Shown piece after piece: positions 51,094 through 60,287 of a stretch of 64,000 bases of DNA. The DNA comes from Streptomyces olivochromogenes. Its GTDB lineage: Bacteria; Actinomycetota; Actinomycetes; Streptomycetales; Streptomycetaceae. Made by a program: the position numbers and the translations under genes. Where the stretch lies: the NCBI RefSeq assembly GCF_001514115.1, contig NZ_KQ948458.1, positions 166,497-230,496 on the forward strand, in the 5' to 3' direction. How positions within the stretch are numbered: position 1 is the stretch's first letter; the number at the start of each line of letters is the position of its first letter. Below the pieces are notes generated by a model. That model ran no database searches. It saw only the letters and a list, made by a program, of their open reading frames with translations, and was not told the origin of the DNA.

Positions 51094-51579
51094 TCAGGCG
51101 TCCTTCTTGAGCTTGAAGGACCACAGTCCGGTCACCGTCTTGTCGCCCTCCTTGATGGAGACCAGCGTGGAGTTGCCGCTCGCGCCGTACTGCGCGTTGA
51201 AGAACACGCTGCCCGGGATCGTGCGGTACGTCTTCTTGCTGGAGTCGGTCAGCGGCTGACCGTTCATCAGGATCGTCCAGCCGTTGTCGGCGATCTTCGG
51301 GTCCACACCGAACCGGACGGTCTCGTCGGGGTCGACCTTGATGGACTTGATGTCCGTGCCCTTGAGGCACTTGGCCAGGTCCGCGGTCTTCACCTCCTTG
51401 CCGTCGTTGTAGCAGTCGGTCTCGGAGCTCACGGAGTTCTTGCCGACCGTGATGGTGGCCAGCGGCGTCGGCTTGTCACAGGCGGACAGGACGAGAAGTC
51501 CGGCGGAAACGGCGCCGAGAGCGGCAACGGCGCGACGGCGATGTCCATTGGCGGCTCTGCCGCGGGGCAGGGAGGTCAT
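51094..51579 (-). CDS. DUF2771 lipoprotein
   Basis: The 161-aa protein has a lipobox (GLLVLSACDKPTP, Cys34) and the DUF2771 domain (ATITVGKNSVSSETDCYNDGKEVKTADLAKCLKGTDIKSIKVDPDETVRFGVDPKIADNGWTILMNGQ). Two further Cys may be bridged. The family is restricted to actinobacteria and of unknown function. The mycobacterial homologue (Rv0875c as I recall) also neighbours an MFS gene, as here. Confidence 0.87.
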   Translation of the reverse strand: MTSLPRGRAANGHRRRAVAALGAVSAGLLVLSACDKPTPLATITVGKNSVSSETDCYNDGKEVKTADLAKCLKGTDIKSIKVDPDETVRFGVDPKIADNGWTILMNGQPLTDSSKKTYRTIPGSVFFNAQYGASGNSTLVSIKEGDKTVTGLWSFKLKKDA

Positions 51580-51638
51580 GGCCGAAGGCTATCGGGCACG
51601 TCCACCGCTCTCCCCACGTGGGGTACGGCGTGCCGCCG

Positions 51639-53069
51639 TCAGGCCACGCGTGAGCGCACCGGACCCCCGCGTCGCGCCGCGCCGAGCAGCCCCCGCGTGG
51701 TGGTCAGCCATCCGACGGCGACGATCGCGGCGGCCACGGACAGGCCCAGCGTGCCGTTGAGGGGCAGCACGATGCCGATCGCGCCGCCGAACACCCAGGC
51801 CACCTGCAACAGCGTCTCCGAGCGCGCGAACGCCGACGTACGGACGAGTTCCGGCACGTCCCGCTGGATCAGCGCGTCCAGGGAGAGCTTGGCGAGCGCC
51901 TGCGAGAACCCAGCGACCGCCGTCAGACAGGCCACCAGGAAGGCCCCGAAGAATATGGCGGCGGTGATCGCGGCCCCCAGCACACACGCGACGACCGTCA
52001 CGATGATGATCTCCGGGGCGCGCGATTTCAGCCAGGCCCCGACCGCCGTGCCGAGCGCGTTGCCCGCGCCCGCCGAGACGCCCACTATCCCGAGCGAGAC
52101 GGCCGCGCTCTCGCCGGTGAGCGGGTGCTCGCGGAGCAGGAAGGCGAGGAAGAAGATCAGGAAGCCGGAGAGACAGCGCAGGGCGGCGTTGGCGCCGAGG
52201 GCGTGGGTGACGGCCGTACCGACGGTGCGCAGTCCCGGCCGCCGCAGCTTGTCCTTGATGAGCTGCGGTCCGTGCAGATGCTCCTCGTCCGCGACCAGCA
52301 GCGCCCGGTCCTCGCCCTTGGCCGAGTCGACCTTGGGCGGCAGCGTGAACGACAGGAACGTACCCGCGATGAAGATGACGAAGGCGCCGTAGAGCGGATA
52401 GCGCGGACCGAGGGCCTGCAACCCCGCCCCGATCGGCGCGGCGACGCCGGTGGCAAGGAGTCCGCCCAGGGTGACCCGGGAGTTCGCCTTCACCAGGGAG
52501 AACCGGGGCGGCAACAGCCGCGGCACCACGGCGCTTCGTACGACCCCGTACGACCTGGACGCGACCAGCACGCCCAGCGCGGCGGGATACAGCTCCAGGC
52601 TGCCGGTCACGACCGCGCCCGACAGCAGCAGCGCGAGCAGGGCCCGGGCGAACATCGCGCCCGCCATCGCGGCCCGGCGGCCGTGCGGCAGACGGTCCAG
52701 GAGCGGACCGATCACCGGGGCGAGGACGGTGAAGGGCGCCATGGTGATGGCGAGGTAGAGAGCGACGCGCCCGCGTGCCTCGTCGGTGGGCACCGAGAAG
52801 AAGACGGTGGAGGCGAGCGCGACGGTGATCATGACGTCGCCCGCGCCGTTCACCGCGTGCAGCTCGATCAGCTTCCCGAGCCCGGATTCGCCCGCCCCGT
52901 GCGCGTGCGTCGCCTTGCGGATCCCGCGCGCCGTTCCGGTCACCGGGAAGTGCAGGGCACGGCCCACCGCGCGGACGGAACCGGTCATCCGGCCCGATCC
53001 GCCATTTCTGGTGCCGCCCTTGGCAGCGCCGACACCGGCGGCTCCTTGGGGCGACCTCGCGGCTGCCAC
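51639..53069 (-). CDS. MFS-family membrane protein
   Basis: The 476-aa protein has about twelve helices and MFS-type loops (LLDRLPHGRRAAMAGAMFARALLALLLSG). The N-terminal 60 residues are soluble and basic (MTGSVRAVGRALHFPVTGTARGIRKATHAHGAGESGLGKLIELHAVNGAGD). It corresponds to a conserved actinobacterial MFS family found beside DUF2771. Substrate unknown. Start is GTG 53069 or ATG 52988. Confidence 0.82.
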   Translation of the reverse strand: MAAARSPQGAAGVGAAKGGTRNGGSGRMTGSVRAVGRALHFPVTGTARGIRKATHAHGAGESGLGKLIELHAVNGAGDVMITVALASTVFFSVPTDEARGRVALYLAITMAPFTVLAPVIGPLLDRLPHGRRAAMAGAMFARALLALLLSGAVVTGSLELYPAALGVLVASRSYGVVRSAVVPRLLPPRFSLVKANSRVTLGGLLATGVAAPIGAGLQALGPRYPLYGAFVIFIAGTFLSFTLPPKVDSAKGEDRALLVADEEHLHGPQLIKDKLRRPGLRTVGTAVTHALGANAALRCLSGFLIFFLAFLLREHPLTGESAAVSLGIVGVSAGAGNALGTAVGAWLKSRAPEIIIVTVVACVLGAAITAAIFFGAFLVACLTAVAGFSQALAKLSLDALIQRDVPELVRTSAFARSETLLQVAWVFGGAIGIVLPLNGTLGLSVAAAIVAVGWLTTTRGLLGAARRGGPVRSRVA

Positions 53070-53545
53070 TCCGCAATAGTGCCCCGAGAAGTGCGTACGT
53101 AGTGCGGTTACCGCGCGTATGGCGGCCGAGTGGGCTGGTGACGGGCCGTATGCGGGGCGCGTGTCGGGGTGCCGAACCGGACCGGGGCGGGGGCGAGGAG
53201 CGTTTTCCGGCCGACCGCGACGGTTGTGCGAGGTTCTTTTCGATCCGTACGACAGGGGGTGTGGGGTGGGAAAACACGGCCTCGGAGCGGTCCGGAAACC
53301 TGGCGCGGAGTGCGGAAGCGCCCCGCCGGTGTGGGCCCAGGGCTCAGGAGAAGGTAGCGTGCGTAGCGCGCCTGCGGCGGTTGTTCTCGGCCGCGCGCCT
53401 CTCGGTCATCCCGCAGAATGGATGACGTAGGTGCGCCCGAGTGCGATCGGGCGTGGACGTCGACGCGGCCCACCGGTCCGCTCCGTCCGCACTCCCGCCG
53501 AGGAATGGCGCACCCGTGAGACGGCGTAGGAGAGAAGCGATACCT
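53070..53545. other. Divergent non-coding region between the MFS and DUF3027 genes
   Basis: The 476 bases have no frame with a ribosome site and protein-like composition. A small perfect hairpin CGCCCGA-GTGCGA-TCGGGCG (53434-53453) lies about 90 bp before the DUF3027 start. TCATCCCGCAGAATGGATGA (53406-53425) is a second loose dyad. No known operator was recognised. Confidence 0.5.
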
Positions 53546-54472
53546 GTGAGCGCAGCGACAACGCGAAGCCGCACCCCCGACCGCCTGTGCGCCGAGGCCG
53601 TCGACCTCGCGCGCACCGCCGCCGAGGAGGCCGCCGCCCCCGGCGTCGTCGGCGAGCACGTGGGACTGGTCTCCGAAGGGGACCGCGTTGTCACGCACTA
53701 CTTCGAGTGCAAGGAGTTCGGGTACCGCGGCTGGCGCTGGGCCGTCACCGTCGCCCGTGCCTCCCGCGCGAAGGTCGTCACCCTCGACGAGACGGTGCTG
53801 CTGCCCGGCCCCGACTCCCTGCTCGCCCCCGAGTGGGTGCCGTGGAGCGAGCGGCTGCGCCCCGGGGACATGGGCCCGGGCGACCTGCTGCCCACGGACG
53901 CCGAGGATCTGCGCCTGGAGCCCGGTTACTCCGGGGAGGACGAGCCCGCGCCGAACTCCGCGGTCTCCCAGGACATGGCGGAACTGGTCGAGGCGGAGGA
54001 CGCCGAGGTCACCGCCGGCACCCCCGCGCACCTGCCGTTCGCCCCGCGCCGCGGCTCGATCGCGGCCGTCGCGGAGGAACTCGGCCTGCGCCGGGCGCGC
54101 GTCCTGTCCCGCTACGGCCTGCACATCGCGGCCGACCGCTGGGAGGAGTCGTACGGCCCCAAGACGGCGATGGCCCAGGCTGCCCCCGCGTCCTGTGTCA
54201 GCTGTGGCTTCCTGAACCCCATCGGGGGCTCGCTCGGGCAGGCGTTCGGTGTCTGCGCGAACGAGTTCTCTCCGGCGGACGGGCGTGTCGTCTCGCTCTC
54301 CTACGGCTGTGGCGGCCACTCCGAGGCCGCGGTCATGCCCAAACCTCTCCGCCCGGCCCCTCCGGTCATCGACGAGACCCAGGTCGACCCCTTCCCGCTG
54401 CGCCCGTCCCCGGACTCCGGTTCGGTCTCCCTCGCCCCCGACGAAACCGCAGCGGAACTGGGCCACTCGTAG
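53546..54472 (+). CDS. DUF3027 domain protein
   Basis: The 308-aa protein shows the DUF3027 pattern: DRLCAEAVDLARTAAEEAAAPGVVGEHVGLVSEGDRVVTHYFECKEFGYRGWRWAVTVARASRAKVVTLDETVLLPGPDSLLAPEWVPWSERLRPGDMGPGDLLP. A C-terminal Cys cluster (CVSCGFLNPIGGSLGQAFGVC and YGCGGH) could hold zinc or iron. The family is near-universal in actinobacteria and unknown in function. GTG 53546 is favoured; GTG 53516 is possible. Confidence 0.88.
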   Translation: MSAATTRSRTPDRLCAEAVDLARTAAEEAAAPGVVGEHVGLVSEGDRVVTHYFECKEFGYRGWRWAVTVARASRAKVVTLDETVLLPGPDSLLAPEWVPWSERLRPGDMGPGDLLPTDAEDLRLEPGYSGEDEPAPNSAVSQDMAELVEAEDAEVTAGTPAHLPFAPRRGSIAAVAEELGLRRARVLSRYGLHIAADRWEESYGPKTAMAQAAPASCVSCGFLNPIGGSLGQAFGVCANEFSPADGRVVSLSYGCGGHSEAAVMPKPLRPAPPVIDETQVDPFPLRPSPDSGSVSLAPDETAAELGHS

Positions 54473-54479
54473 CTTCCCT

Positions 54480-54620
54480 CGCCCCCGCCGCCCCTACCCG
54501 TCCCATCCCAGGGGCTCCGCCCCTTCGACCCCGCCGGGGGCTGCCGCCCCCTGGACCCCCGCATCGCCTGAAGGGCTCGTCCTCAAACGCCGGACGGGCT
54601 GCAGATGCGCGCAGCGCCCC
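54480..54620 (+). repeat. G+C hairpin elements ahead of the 104-bp array
   Basis: The stretch contains GGGGCTCCGCCCC, then GGGGGCTGCCGCCCCCTGGAC, then a segment ending CGTCCTCAAACGCCGGACGGG. I recall the last as a common Streptomyces interspersed sequence. The GGGGCTCCGCCCC motif also accompanies the repeat core at 37334-37510 and 46487, so the two motifs form a composite element. Confidence 0.6.
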
Positions 54621-54870
54621 TTCAGGGGCGCGGGGAACTGCGCGCCCAGCCCCCACCGGGCCTGCAGCAAGACGAATCGGGCGGGCGGAGGCACGGGCCC
54701 TGGAACGCTGGGTGCCCCGGGGTTTTCAGGGGCGCGGGGAACTGCGCGCCCAGCCCCCACCGGGCCTGCAGCAAGACGAATCGGGCGGGCGGAGGCACGG
54801 GCTCTGGAACGCTGGGTGCCCCGGGGTTTTCAGGGGCGCGGGGAACTGCGCGCCCAGCCCCCACCGGGCC
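54621..54870 (+). repeat. 104-bp tandem repeat array (copies 9 to 11 of the core)
   Basis: Two 104-bp units (54621-54724 and 54725-54828) appear to differ at a single base (GGGCCCTGG versus GGGCTCTGG), and a third partial unit runs from 54829 to 54870. Each unit opens TTCAGGGGCGCGGGGAACTG and contains CCAGCCCCCACCGGGCC and AAGACGAATCGGGCGGGCGG. Near-identity implies recent duplication or ongoing homogenisation. The array sits between DUF3027 and the sacsin-like gene and has no coding sequence of its own. Confidence 0.95.
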
Positions 54871-55041
54871 CGCGGACAGGAGATCTGCGGGCGGGGATCC
54901 GGGGCGTAGCCCCGGTTCAGGGGCCCGCGGTGGCTCGCACGCACCGTGGCCCGGGCCAGAACCCCTCCCGCCGCGCGGTACCTTCGTGCCGCGGCCGAGC
55001 CCAGCGCTCGCGATCGCGCGAAGCGAGAGGGAGAGTGAACC

Positions 55042-58000
55042 GTGAGCAAGTTCGTGCGGCCGGCAGCCGAGGGCGCGGACCCGTTCGGTACGGCCCGCCT
55101 GCGCCGCGGCGTGCAGGACGCCTGGGCCACCAGCCCGGCCCGGTTCCGCGAGGACGCCAACGCCGAGGAGGACCTCGTCCTCGGCGGCTACCGGGACCGG
55201 CTCGTCGTCGAGCTCGCCCAGAACGCCGCCGACGCGGCAGCCCGCGCCGGCGTCCCCGGCCGTCTCCGCCTCACCCTCCGCGACGGAGTACTCCTCGCGG
55301 CCAACACCGGCGCCCCCCTCGACGCGGCCGGCGTCGAATCCCTCGCCACCCTCCGCGCCTCCGCGAAGCGGGACGCGCACGACACCGCCGTCGGCCGCTT
55401 CGGCGTCGGCTTCGCGGCCGTCCTCGCGGTGACCGACGAGCCCGCCGTGGTCGGCCGGCACGGCGGCGTGCGCTGGTCCCTCGCCGAGGCCCGCGAACTG
55501 GCGGCGGACACCGCCCGCCACAGCCCGGGCCTCGGCGACGAGATCCGTCGGCGCGACGGTCATGTGCCGCTGCTCAGGCTGCCGTTCGCGGCCGAGGGCA
55601 CCGCCCCGGACCCGTACGACACCGTCGTGATCCTCCCGCTGCGCGACCCCGCCGCCGAGGGCCTCGCCGAGCGCCTCCTGCAGAACATCGACGACGCCCT
55701 CCTGCTCGCCCTCCCGGGCCTGGAGGAAGTGATCGTCGAGGTCGGGGAGGGCGGCGAGGACGTACGCACGCTGCGGCGCCGCGGCGACGAGCACGGCGTC
55801 ACCATCGAGGACTCCCGCCACGGCACCACGCCCTACCGCACCGTCTCCCACCACGGCCCCCTCGACCCCGCCCTCCTCGCCGACCGCCCGGTCGAGGAGC
55901 GCCTGCGCCCGCACTGGTCGGTGACCTGGGCCGTCCCGGTGGACGAGGACGGCACGCCCGCCCGGCCCCGTACCAGCCCCGTCGTCCACGCGCCCACGCC
56001 CAGCGACGAACCCCTCGGCGTGCCGGCTCTCCTCATCGCCTCCCTCCCGCTCGACACCACCCGGCGCCACGCCGCGCCCGGCCCGCTCACCGCGTTCCTG
56101 GTGGAGCGCGCCGCGGACGCCTACGCCGAACTCCTCGCCGCCTGGCGCCCGGTGGACACCGGGATCATCGACCTCGTGCCCGGCCCGCTCGGCAAGGGCG
56201 AGCTGGACGGCACCCTGCGCCAGGCGATCCTGGACCGGCTGCCGCGTACCGCCTTCCTGCCGCCCGCCGTCCCGCAGGCCAAGGACCAGGACGCTCCGGC
56301 GGACTGGCCCGAGGGCGAGCGCGACGGCGCAACCGGGATCGGCCTCGCGGAGATCGCGGAGAACCCGGACGCCCTCCGGCCGCGCGACGCCGAGGTCGTC
56401 GAGGGTGCCGGTGCCGAGACCGTCCGCGTCCTCGCCGAGGTGATCCCCAGCCTGCTGCCCGCGGGGCTGGAACGCCGGGTGGAGCTGCGGACGCTGGGTG
56501 TCGCCCGTGTCCCGCTCACCGAGGCCGTGGACCGGCTGGCCGGCCTCGAGAAGGACCCGGGCTGGTGGTGGCGGCTGTACGACAGCCTCGCCGGCGTCGA
56601 CCCGGACCGGCTCTCCGGCCTGCCCGTACCGCTCGCCGACGGCCGTACGACCATCGGCCCCCGCCAGATCCTGCTGCCCGACCCCGACGGCGCCCAGCAC
56701 GCCGCCCCCGACACGCTGGCCCGGCTCGGCCTCAAGGTCGCCCACCCGGACGCCGCCCACCCCCTCCTGGAGAAGCTGGGCGCCCTCCCGGCCACCCCCC
56801 GCGCCGTCCTCACCACCCCGCAGGTGCGTGCCGCCGTCGCCGCCTCCCTCGACGACGAGGGGGCGGCCTGGGACCAGGAGACCCCGGACACCGAGGAGTT
56901 GGCGGACCTCGTCCTCGCCCTGGTCCGCGACGCCGCCCTCGAACCCGGCGACGAACCCTGGCTCGGCGCCCTCGCCCTGCCCGACGAGGAGGGCGAACTC
57001 CTCCCCGCGGGCGAACTCGTACTGCCCGGCAGCCCCTTCGCGCAGGTCATGCGCGAGGACGAACTCGCCTTCGTCGACGGCGAGCTGGCCGACCGCTGGG
57101 GCGAACAGCCGCTCGCGGCCTGTGGTGTGCTCGCCAACTTCACCCTCGTCCGTGCCACCGACGTCGTCCTCGACCCGGACGAACTGGAGCCCCGCGACGC
57201 GGACTTCGCCGAACCCGACGACGCGGGTCTGCTGGACGCCGTCGACGTGTGGTGCGAGGACGTCCTCGACCGGCTGCCCGACACACCGGTGCCGCCGGTC
57301 GCGACGGAGATCGTCGCCGTACGGGACCTGGACCTGGTCGACGACGACCGCTGGCCGCAGGCACTCGCCCTGCTCTCCCGGCCGCCGCTGCGGGACGCGC
57401 TCACCCAGCCGGTGCGGATCCTCCTCCCGGACGGAACGCACGAGATCGTCCGGCCGTACACGGCCTGGTGGCTGCGCGACCACCCGGTCCTCGACGGCCG
57501 CCGCCCGGCCGGTCTGCGGGCGGAGGGCGGCGACCCCCTCCTGCACGGCCTGTACGACGCCGCCGACGCCACCGGTTTCGACGACGAGCAGGTCCTGCGG
57601 GCGCTGGGCGTACGCACGTCCGTGGCCGCCCTCCTGGGCGAGCCCGGCGGCGCCGCCGAACTCCTCGACCGGCTCGCCGACCCCGACCGCGAGGTCTCCG
57701 GAGCGCAACTCCACGCCCTCTACGGGGCCTTGGCCGACCTCGAACCCGAACAGGTGACCCTGCCGGACGAGCTGCGGGCCGTGGTGGACGGCGAGGTGGT
57801 CGTCGTGGACGCCGCTGACGCCGTGGTCGTCGACTCGCCCGACCTGCTGCCCTTCACCGGCGGTATGCCGCTGCTCCCCGTACGGCCCGCGCGCGCGGCC
57901 GATCTCGCCGAGCTGTTCCAGGTGCGGCGGCTCAGCGAGTCGGTGACCGGCGAGGTGACCTCGCAGGGCACCGAGCACGACGTACCGCAGTCCGTGCGGG

Positions 58001-58239
58001 TCCTGCTGGGCCCCTCGACCCCCGCCTCGTACGTCGAACACGAGGAACTCGTCGTCGACGGCACGGAATTGGACTGGCGCCGCACGCGGGACGGGGTGCT
58101 GCACGCCGCCACCCTGGAGGGCGTGGCGGCCGGCCTCGCCTGGGCGGCCGGACAGTGGCCGCGCCGCTTCGAGGTCGCGGCCCTGCTGGAGGACCCGTCC
58201 CGCACGGAGGAGTTGGCCCGGGACCGCTGGTTCGACTGA
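55042..58239 (+). CDS. Sacsin/Hsp90-like GHKL-ATPase protein, 1065 aa
   Basis: The N-terminal 200 residues form a GHKL ATP-binding domain: YRDRLVVELAQNAADAAARAG (the ELxxNAxDA N-box), LLAANTGAPLDAAGVESLATLRASAKR and GRFGVGFAAVLAVTDEP (G2 box). The remaining 850 residues are long, rich in Asp/Leu, and match the actinobacterial family annotated as sacsin N-terminal ATP-binding-like. A chaperone-type ATPase is implied, but no client is known. GTG 55042 with GGGAGAG ahead. Very long frames on the other strands here are G+C-bias shadows. Confidence 0.88.
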   Translation: MSKFVRPAAEGADPFGTARLRRGVQDAWATSPARFREDANAEEDLVLGGYRDRLVVELAQNAADAAARAGVPGRLRLTLRDGVLLAANTGAPLDAAGVESLATLRASAKRDAHDTAVGRFGVGFAAVLAVTDEPAVVGRHGGVRWSLAEARELAADTARHSPGLGDEIRRRDGHVPLLRLPFAAEGTAPDPYDTVVILPLRDPAAEGLAERLLQNIDDALLLALPGLEEVIVEVGEGGEDVRTLRRRGDEHGVTIEDSRHGTTPYRTVSHHGPLDPALLADRPVEERLRPHWSVTWAVPVDEDGTPARPRTSPVVHAPTPSDEPLGVPALLIASLPLDTTRRHAAPGPLTAFLVERAADAYAELLAAWRPVDTGIIDLVPGPLGKGELDGTLRQAILDRLPRTAFLPPAVPQAKDQDAPADWPEGERDGATGIGLAEIAENPDALRPRDAEVVEGAGAETVRVLAEVIPSLLPAGLERRVELRTLGVARVPLTEAVDRLAGLEKDPGWWWRLYDSLAGVDPDRLSGLPVPLADGRTTIGPRQILLPDPDGAQHAAPDTLARLGLKVAHPDAAHPLLEKLGALPATPRAVLTTPQVRAAVAASLDDEGAAWDQETPDTEELADLVLALVRDAALEPGDEPWLGALALPDEEGELLPAGELVLPGSPFAQVMREDELAFVDGELADRWGEQPLAACGVLANFTLVRATDVVLDPDELEPRDADFAEPDDAGLLDAVDVWCEDVLDRLPDTPVPPVATEIVAVRDLDLVDDDRWPQALALLSRPPLRDALTQPVRILLPDGTHEIVRPYTAWWLRDHPVLDGRRPAGLRAEGGDPLLHGLYDAADATGFDDEQVLRALGVRTSVAALLGEPGGAAELLDRLADPDREVSGAQLHALYGALADLEPEQVTLPDELRAVVDGEVVVVDAADAVVVDSPDLLPFTGGMPLLPVRPARAADLAELFQVRRLSESVTGEVTSQGTEHDVPQSVRVLLGPSTPASYVEHEELVVDGTELDWRRTRDGVLHAATLEGVAAGLAWAAGQWPRRFEVAALLEDPSRTEELARDRWFD

Positions 58240-58249
58240 GCTCGGGTCC

Positions 58250-58299
58250 GGGCCCGTCGGAGGGGGTGCGCGGTCGTTCGCGCCTCCTCCGGTGGGCCC
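58250..58299. terminator. Interrupted hairpin after the sacsin-like gene
   Basis: GGGCCC, GGAGG and GCGCG pair with CGCGC, CCTCC and GGGCCC in order across 50 bp with small internal loops, 11 bp past the stop codon. A strong but imperfect stem, likely terminator. Confidence 0.75.
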
Positions 58300-58477
58300 A
58301 TGCTGTGACCTTCGTCATACCCGCACAAAGGTTCCATCAGCCGTACAACCATTCGCTCCCCTCGCGAATCTGATCACCCGAGTCAACAGACTCCACGATC
58401 ACTTGGGCCCCAAGGGAAGACGAGCCGTGAGGAACGACCACTCACCACCGGGGCCCCTTTCTCCAGTTGGGGATCGC

Positions 58478-59326
58478 ATGCGCATTCGCGCCACTGTGGC
58501 AGCCGTATCCGGCGCCCTGGCCCTCTCCGCCTTCGTCGTACCGGCCGCTCAGGCCGCCGACGCCCCGAGCGCCGCCGCGCTCGCCGGCAGCGTTCAGCCG
58601 AACACGGCGAAGTCGCCCACCGACGTCACCCAGGGTGACACCAAGATCTCCAACGTCGTCGTCAACGGCGGCAAGGGGGTCGTCTTCGGCACGACCACGA
58701 AGAAGACCTTCACGGTCACCTTCACGGCCACCGACAACTCCGGCATCAACATGGCGCTCGCGATCCTGTACCACGGCGCGAACATCGAGGACTCCGACAA
58801 CGGAGCCGTGCCGAACGAGAACGGGGGCGAGAAGGCCTCCTGCACCGCGGTCAGCAGCACGACCTCGAACTGCAAGGAGACCTTCACGATCCAGGCCAAC
58901 GAGCAGCTGCTCAACGCGCACGCGGGCACCTGGAAGGTCTGGGCGATCGCGCAGGGCAAGGACGCCAACTACGTCCAGAAGGACAACGCCAAGAGCTTCT
59001 ACGTCCAGCGCGCCTCCAAGCTGACGGTCAACGCCGCCCCGGAGCCGGTCAAGAAGGGCAAGACCATCACGGTCACCGGTGCCCTGACCCGCGCCGACTG
59101 GCAGACCGGCAAGTACACGGGTTACGTGGGCCAGCCGGTGAAGCTGCAGTTCAAGAAGAAGGGCGCCAGCGCCTACACCACGGTCAAGACGATCAAGACG
59201 ACCACGGGTGGCGCGCTGAAGACGACGGTCACGGCGTCCGTCGACGGCACCTTCCGCTACTCCTTCGCGGGCACCACGACCACCCCGGCCGTCAGCGCCA
59301 CGGGTGACTACGTCGACGTGCAGTAG
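58478..59326 (+). CDS. Secreted two-domain protein, paralogue A
   Basis: The 282-aa protein has a signal peptide (MRIRATVAAVSGALALSAFVVPAAQA), an N-terminal immunoglobulin-like region (TQGDTKISNVVVNGGKGVVFGTTTKKTFTVTFTATDNSGINMALAILYHG) with two Cys, and a C-terminal beta domain (about 180-282, SKLTVNAAPEPVKKGKTITVTGALTRADWQTGKYTGYVGQPVKLQFKKKG). Homologues are often annotated as calcium-binding, but no EF-hand or RTX repeat is visible. GGGGA precedes the ATG. It is in tandem with a close paralogue. Confidence 0.8.
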   Translation: MRIRATVAAVSGALALSAFVVPAAQAADAPSAAALAGSVQPNTAKSPTDVTQGDTKISNVVVNGGKGVVFGTTTKKTFTVTFTATDNSGINMALAILYHGANIEDSDNGAVPNENGGEKASCTAVSSTTSNCKETFTIQANEQLLNAHAGTWKVWAIAQGKDANYVQKDNAKSFYVQRASKLTVNAAPEPVKKGKTITVTGALTRADWQTGKYTGYVGQPVKLQFKKKGASAYTTVKTIKTTTGGALKTTVTASVDGTFRYSFAGTTTTPAVSATGDYVDVQ

Positions 59327-59351
59327 TCACCACCAGCTGTTTCGTGCTTTT

Positions 59352-59377
59352 CCCCGCGTCCCATCCAGGGGCGCGGG
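59352..59377. terminator. Hairpin between the two secreted paralogues
   Basis: CCCGCG pairs with CGCGGG, with a further partial CCC/GGG pairing in the loop, 27 bp after paralogue A. Likely terminator of moderate strength. Confidence 0.6.
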
Positions 59378-59436
59378 TTCGTCGTTTGGCACCTCGCTCG
59401 GTCGTCAGCCGACACATCAACCCATGGGGGGAATCC

Positions 59437-60201
59437 ATGCGCAAGCGCACCAGCACCGTCGCCCTGCTCGCGTCCTTCGCCGCCGCCGGAGCCGCTCTGG
59501 CGCCCGCGGCCTTCGCGGACGGCAGCCAGGGGGACACGAAGATCACCAAGGTCGTCGTGAACGGCGGCAAGGACGTCGTCATCGGCGCGGCGACCGTCAA
59601 GAAGTTCACGGTCTCCGTCACCGCCACCGACAACCAGGGCATCAAGAGCGCCGACATCACCCTCAACGGCCCCGGTTACGGCATCCTCACCACGTCCTCG
59701 GTGAAGTGCGTCGCCGCGAGCGCCACGACGTCGACCTGCTCCACCAGCTTCACCGTCGACCCGCGGGTGTACGACGTCACGAGCGACCAGGCGGGCACCT
59801 GGTACGTGGACGCCTGGGTCGACGCCAACGGCGACGACTCCAACTTCATCTGGAAGGAGAAGGCGGGCAGCTTCAAGCTCCAGCGCCTCTCCAAGCTGAC
59901 GGTCAACGCGGCCCCGGAGCCGGTGAAGAAGGGCAAGACCATCACGGTCACCGGCGCCCTGACGCGCGCGAGCTGGGAGTACGGGAAGTACGTGGGCTAC
60001 ACGGGTCAGCCGGTGAAGCTGCAGTTCAAGAAGAAGGGCGCCAGCGCCTACACCACGGTCAAGACGATCAAGACGACCAGTGGTGGCGCGCTGAAGACGA
60101 CGGTCAAGGCGTCCGTCGACGGCACCTACCGTTACGCCTTCGCCGGCACCACGAGCACCCCGGCGGTCAACGCCACCGGTGACTACATCGACGTGCGCTG
60201 A
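59437..60201 (+). CDS. Secreted two-domain protein, paralogue B
   Basis: The 254-aa protein has a signal peptide (MRKRTSTVALLASFAAAGAALAPAAFA) and the same two-domain layout as paralogue A. The N-terminal domains are clearly diverged (KITKVVVNGGKDVVIGAATVKKFTVSVTATDNQGIKSADITLNGPGYG), while the last 100 residues are nearly identical to A, as is the DNA of that part. GGGGGGAA precedes the ATG. Function unknown; an exported structural or adhesion role is a guess. Confidence 0.8.
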   Translation: MRKRTSTVALLASFAAAGAALAPAAFADGSQGDTKITKVVVNGGKDVVIGAATVKKFTVSVTATDNQGIKSADITLNGPGYGILTTSSVKCVAASATTSTCSTSFTVDPRVYDVTSDQAGTWYVDAWVDANGDDSNFIWKEKAGSFKLQRLSKLTVNAAPEPVKKGKTITVTGALTRASWEYGKYVGYTGQPVKLQFKKKGASAYTTVKTIKTTSGGALKTTVKASVDGTYRYAFAGTTSTPAVNATGDYIDVR

Positions 60202-60221
60202 TCCTCGCGGGTCACCACACG

Positions 60222-60262
60222 AAGGCCGGGTGCCGCCCTGTTGACGGGCGGCGCCCGGCCTT
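60222..60262. terminator. Strong hairpin terminator after paralogue B
   Basis: AAGGCCGGGTGCCGCCC pairs with GGGCGGCGCCCGGCCTT (one mismatch) around a short loop, followed by TGC. It ends the paralogue pair and may also serve the convergent small gene at 60288. Confidence 0.88.
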
Positions 60263-60287
60263 TGCTCTTCCCGGTGCCCGTCGACCC

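Noticed and set aside
54621..54870. Possible CRISPR array
   Set aside because: Units are 104 bp, contiguous and nearly identical with no unique spacers, and no cas genes are near.
54249..58104. Two frames of more than 1100 residues overlapping the sacsin-like gene, one per strand
   Set aside because: Both run through the intergenic 104-bp repeat array and across unrelated genes; the GHKL motifs lie only in the 55042-58239 frame.
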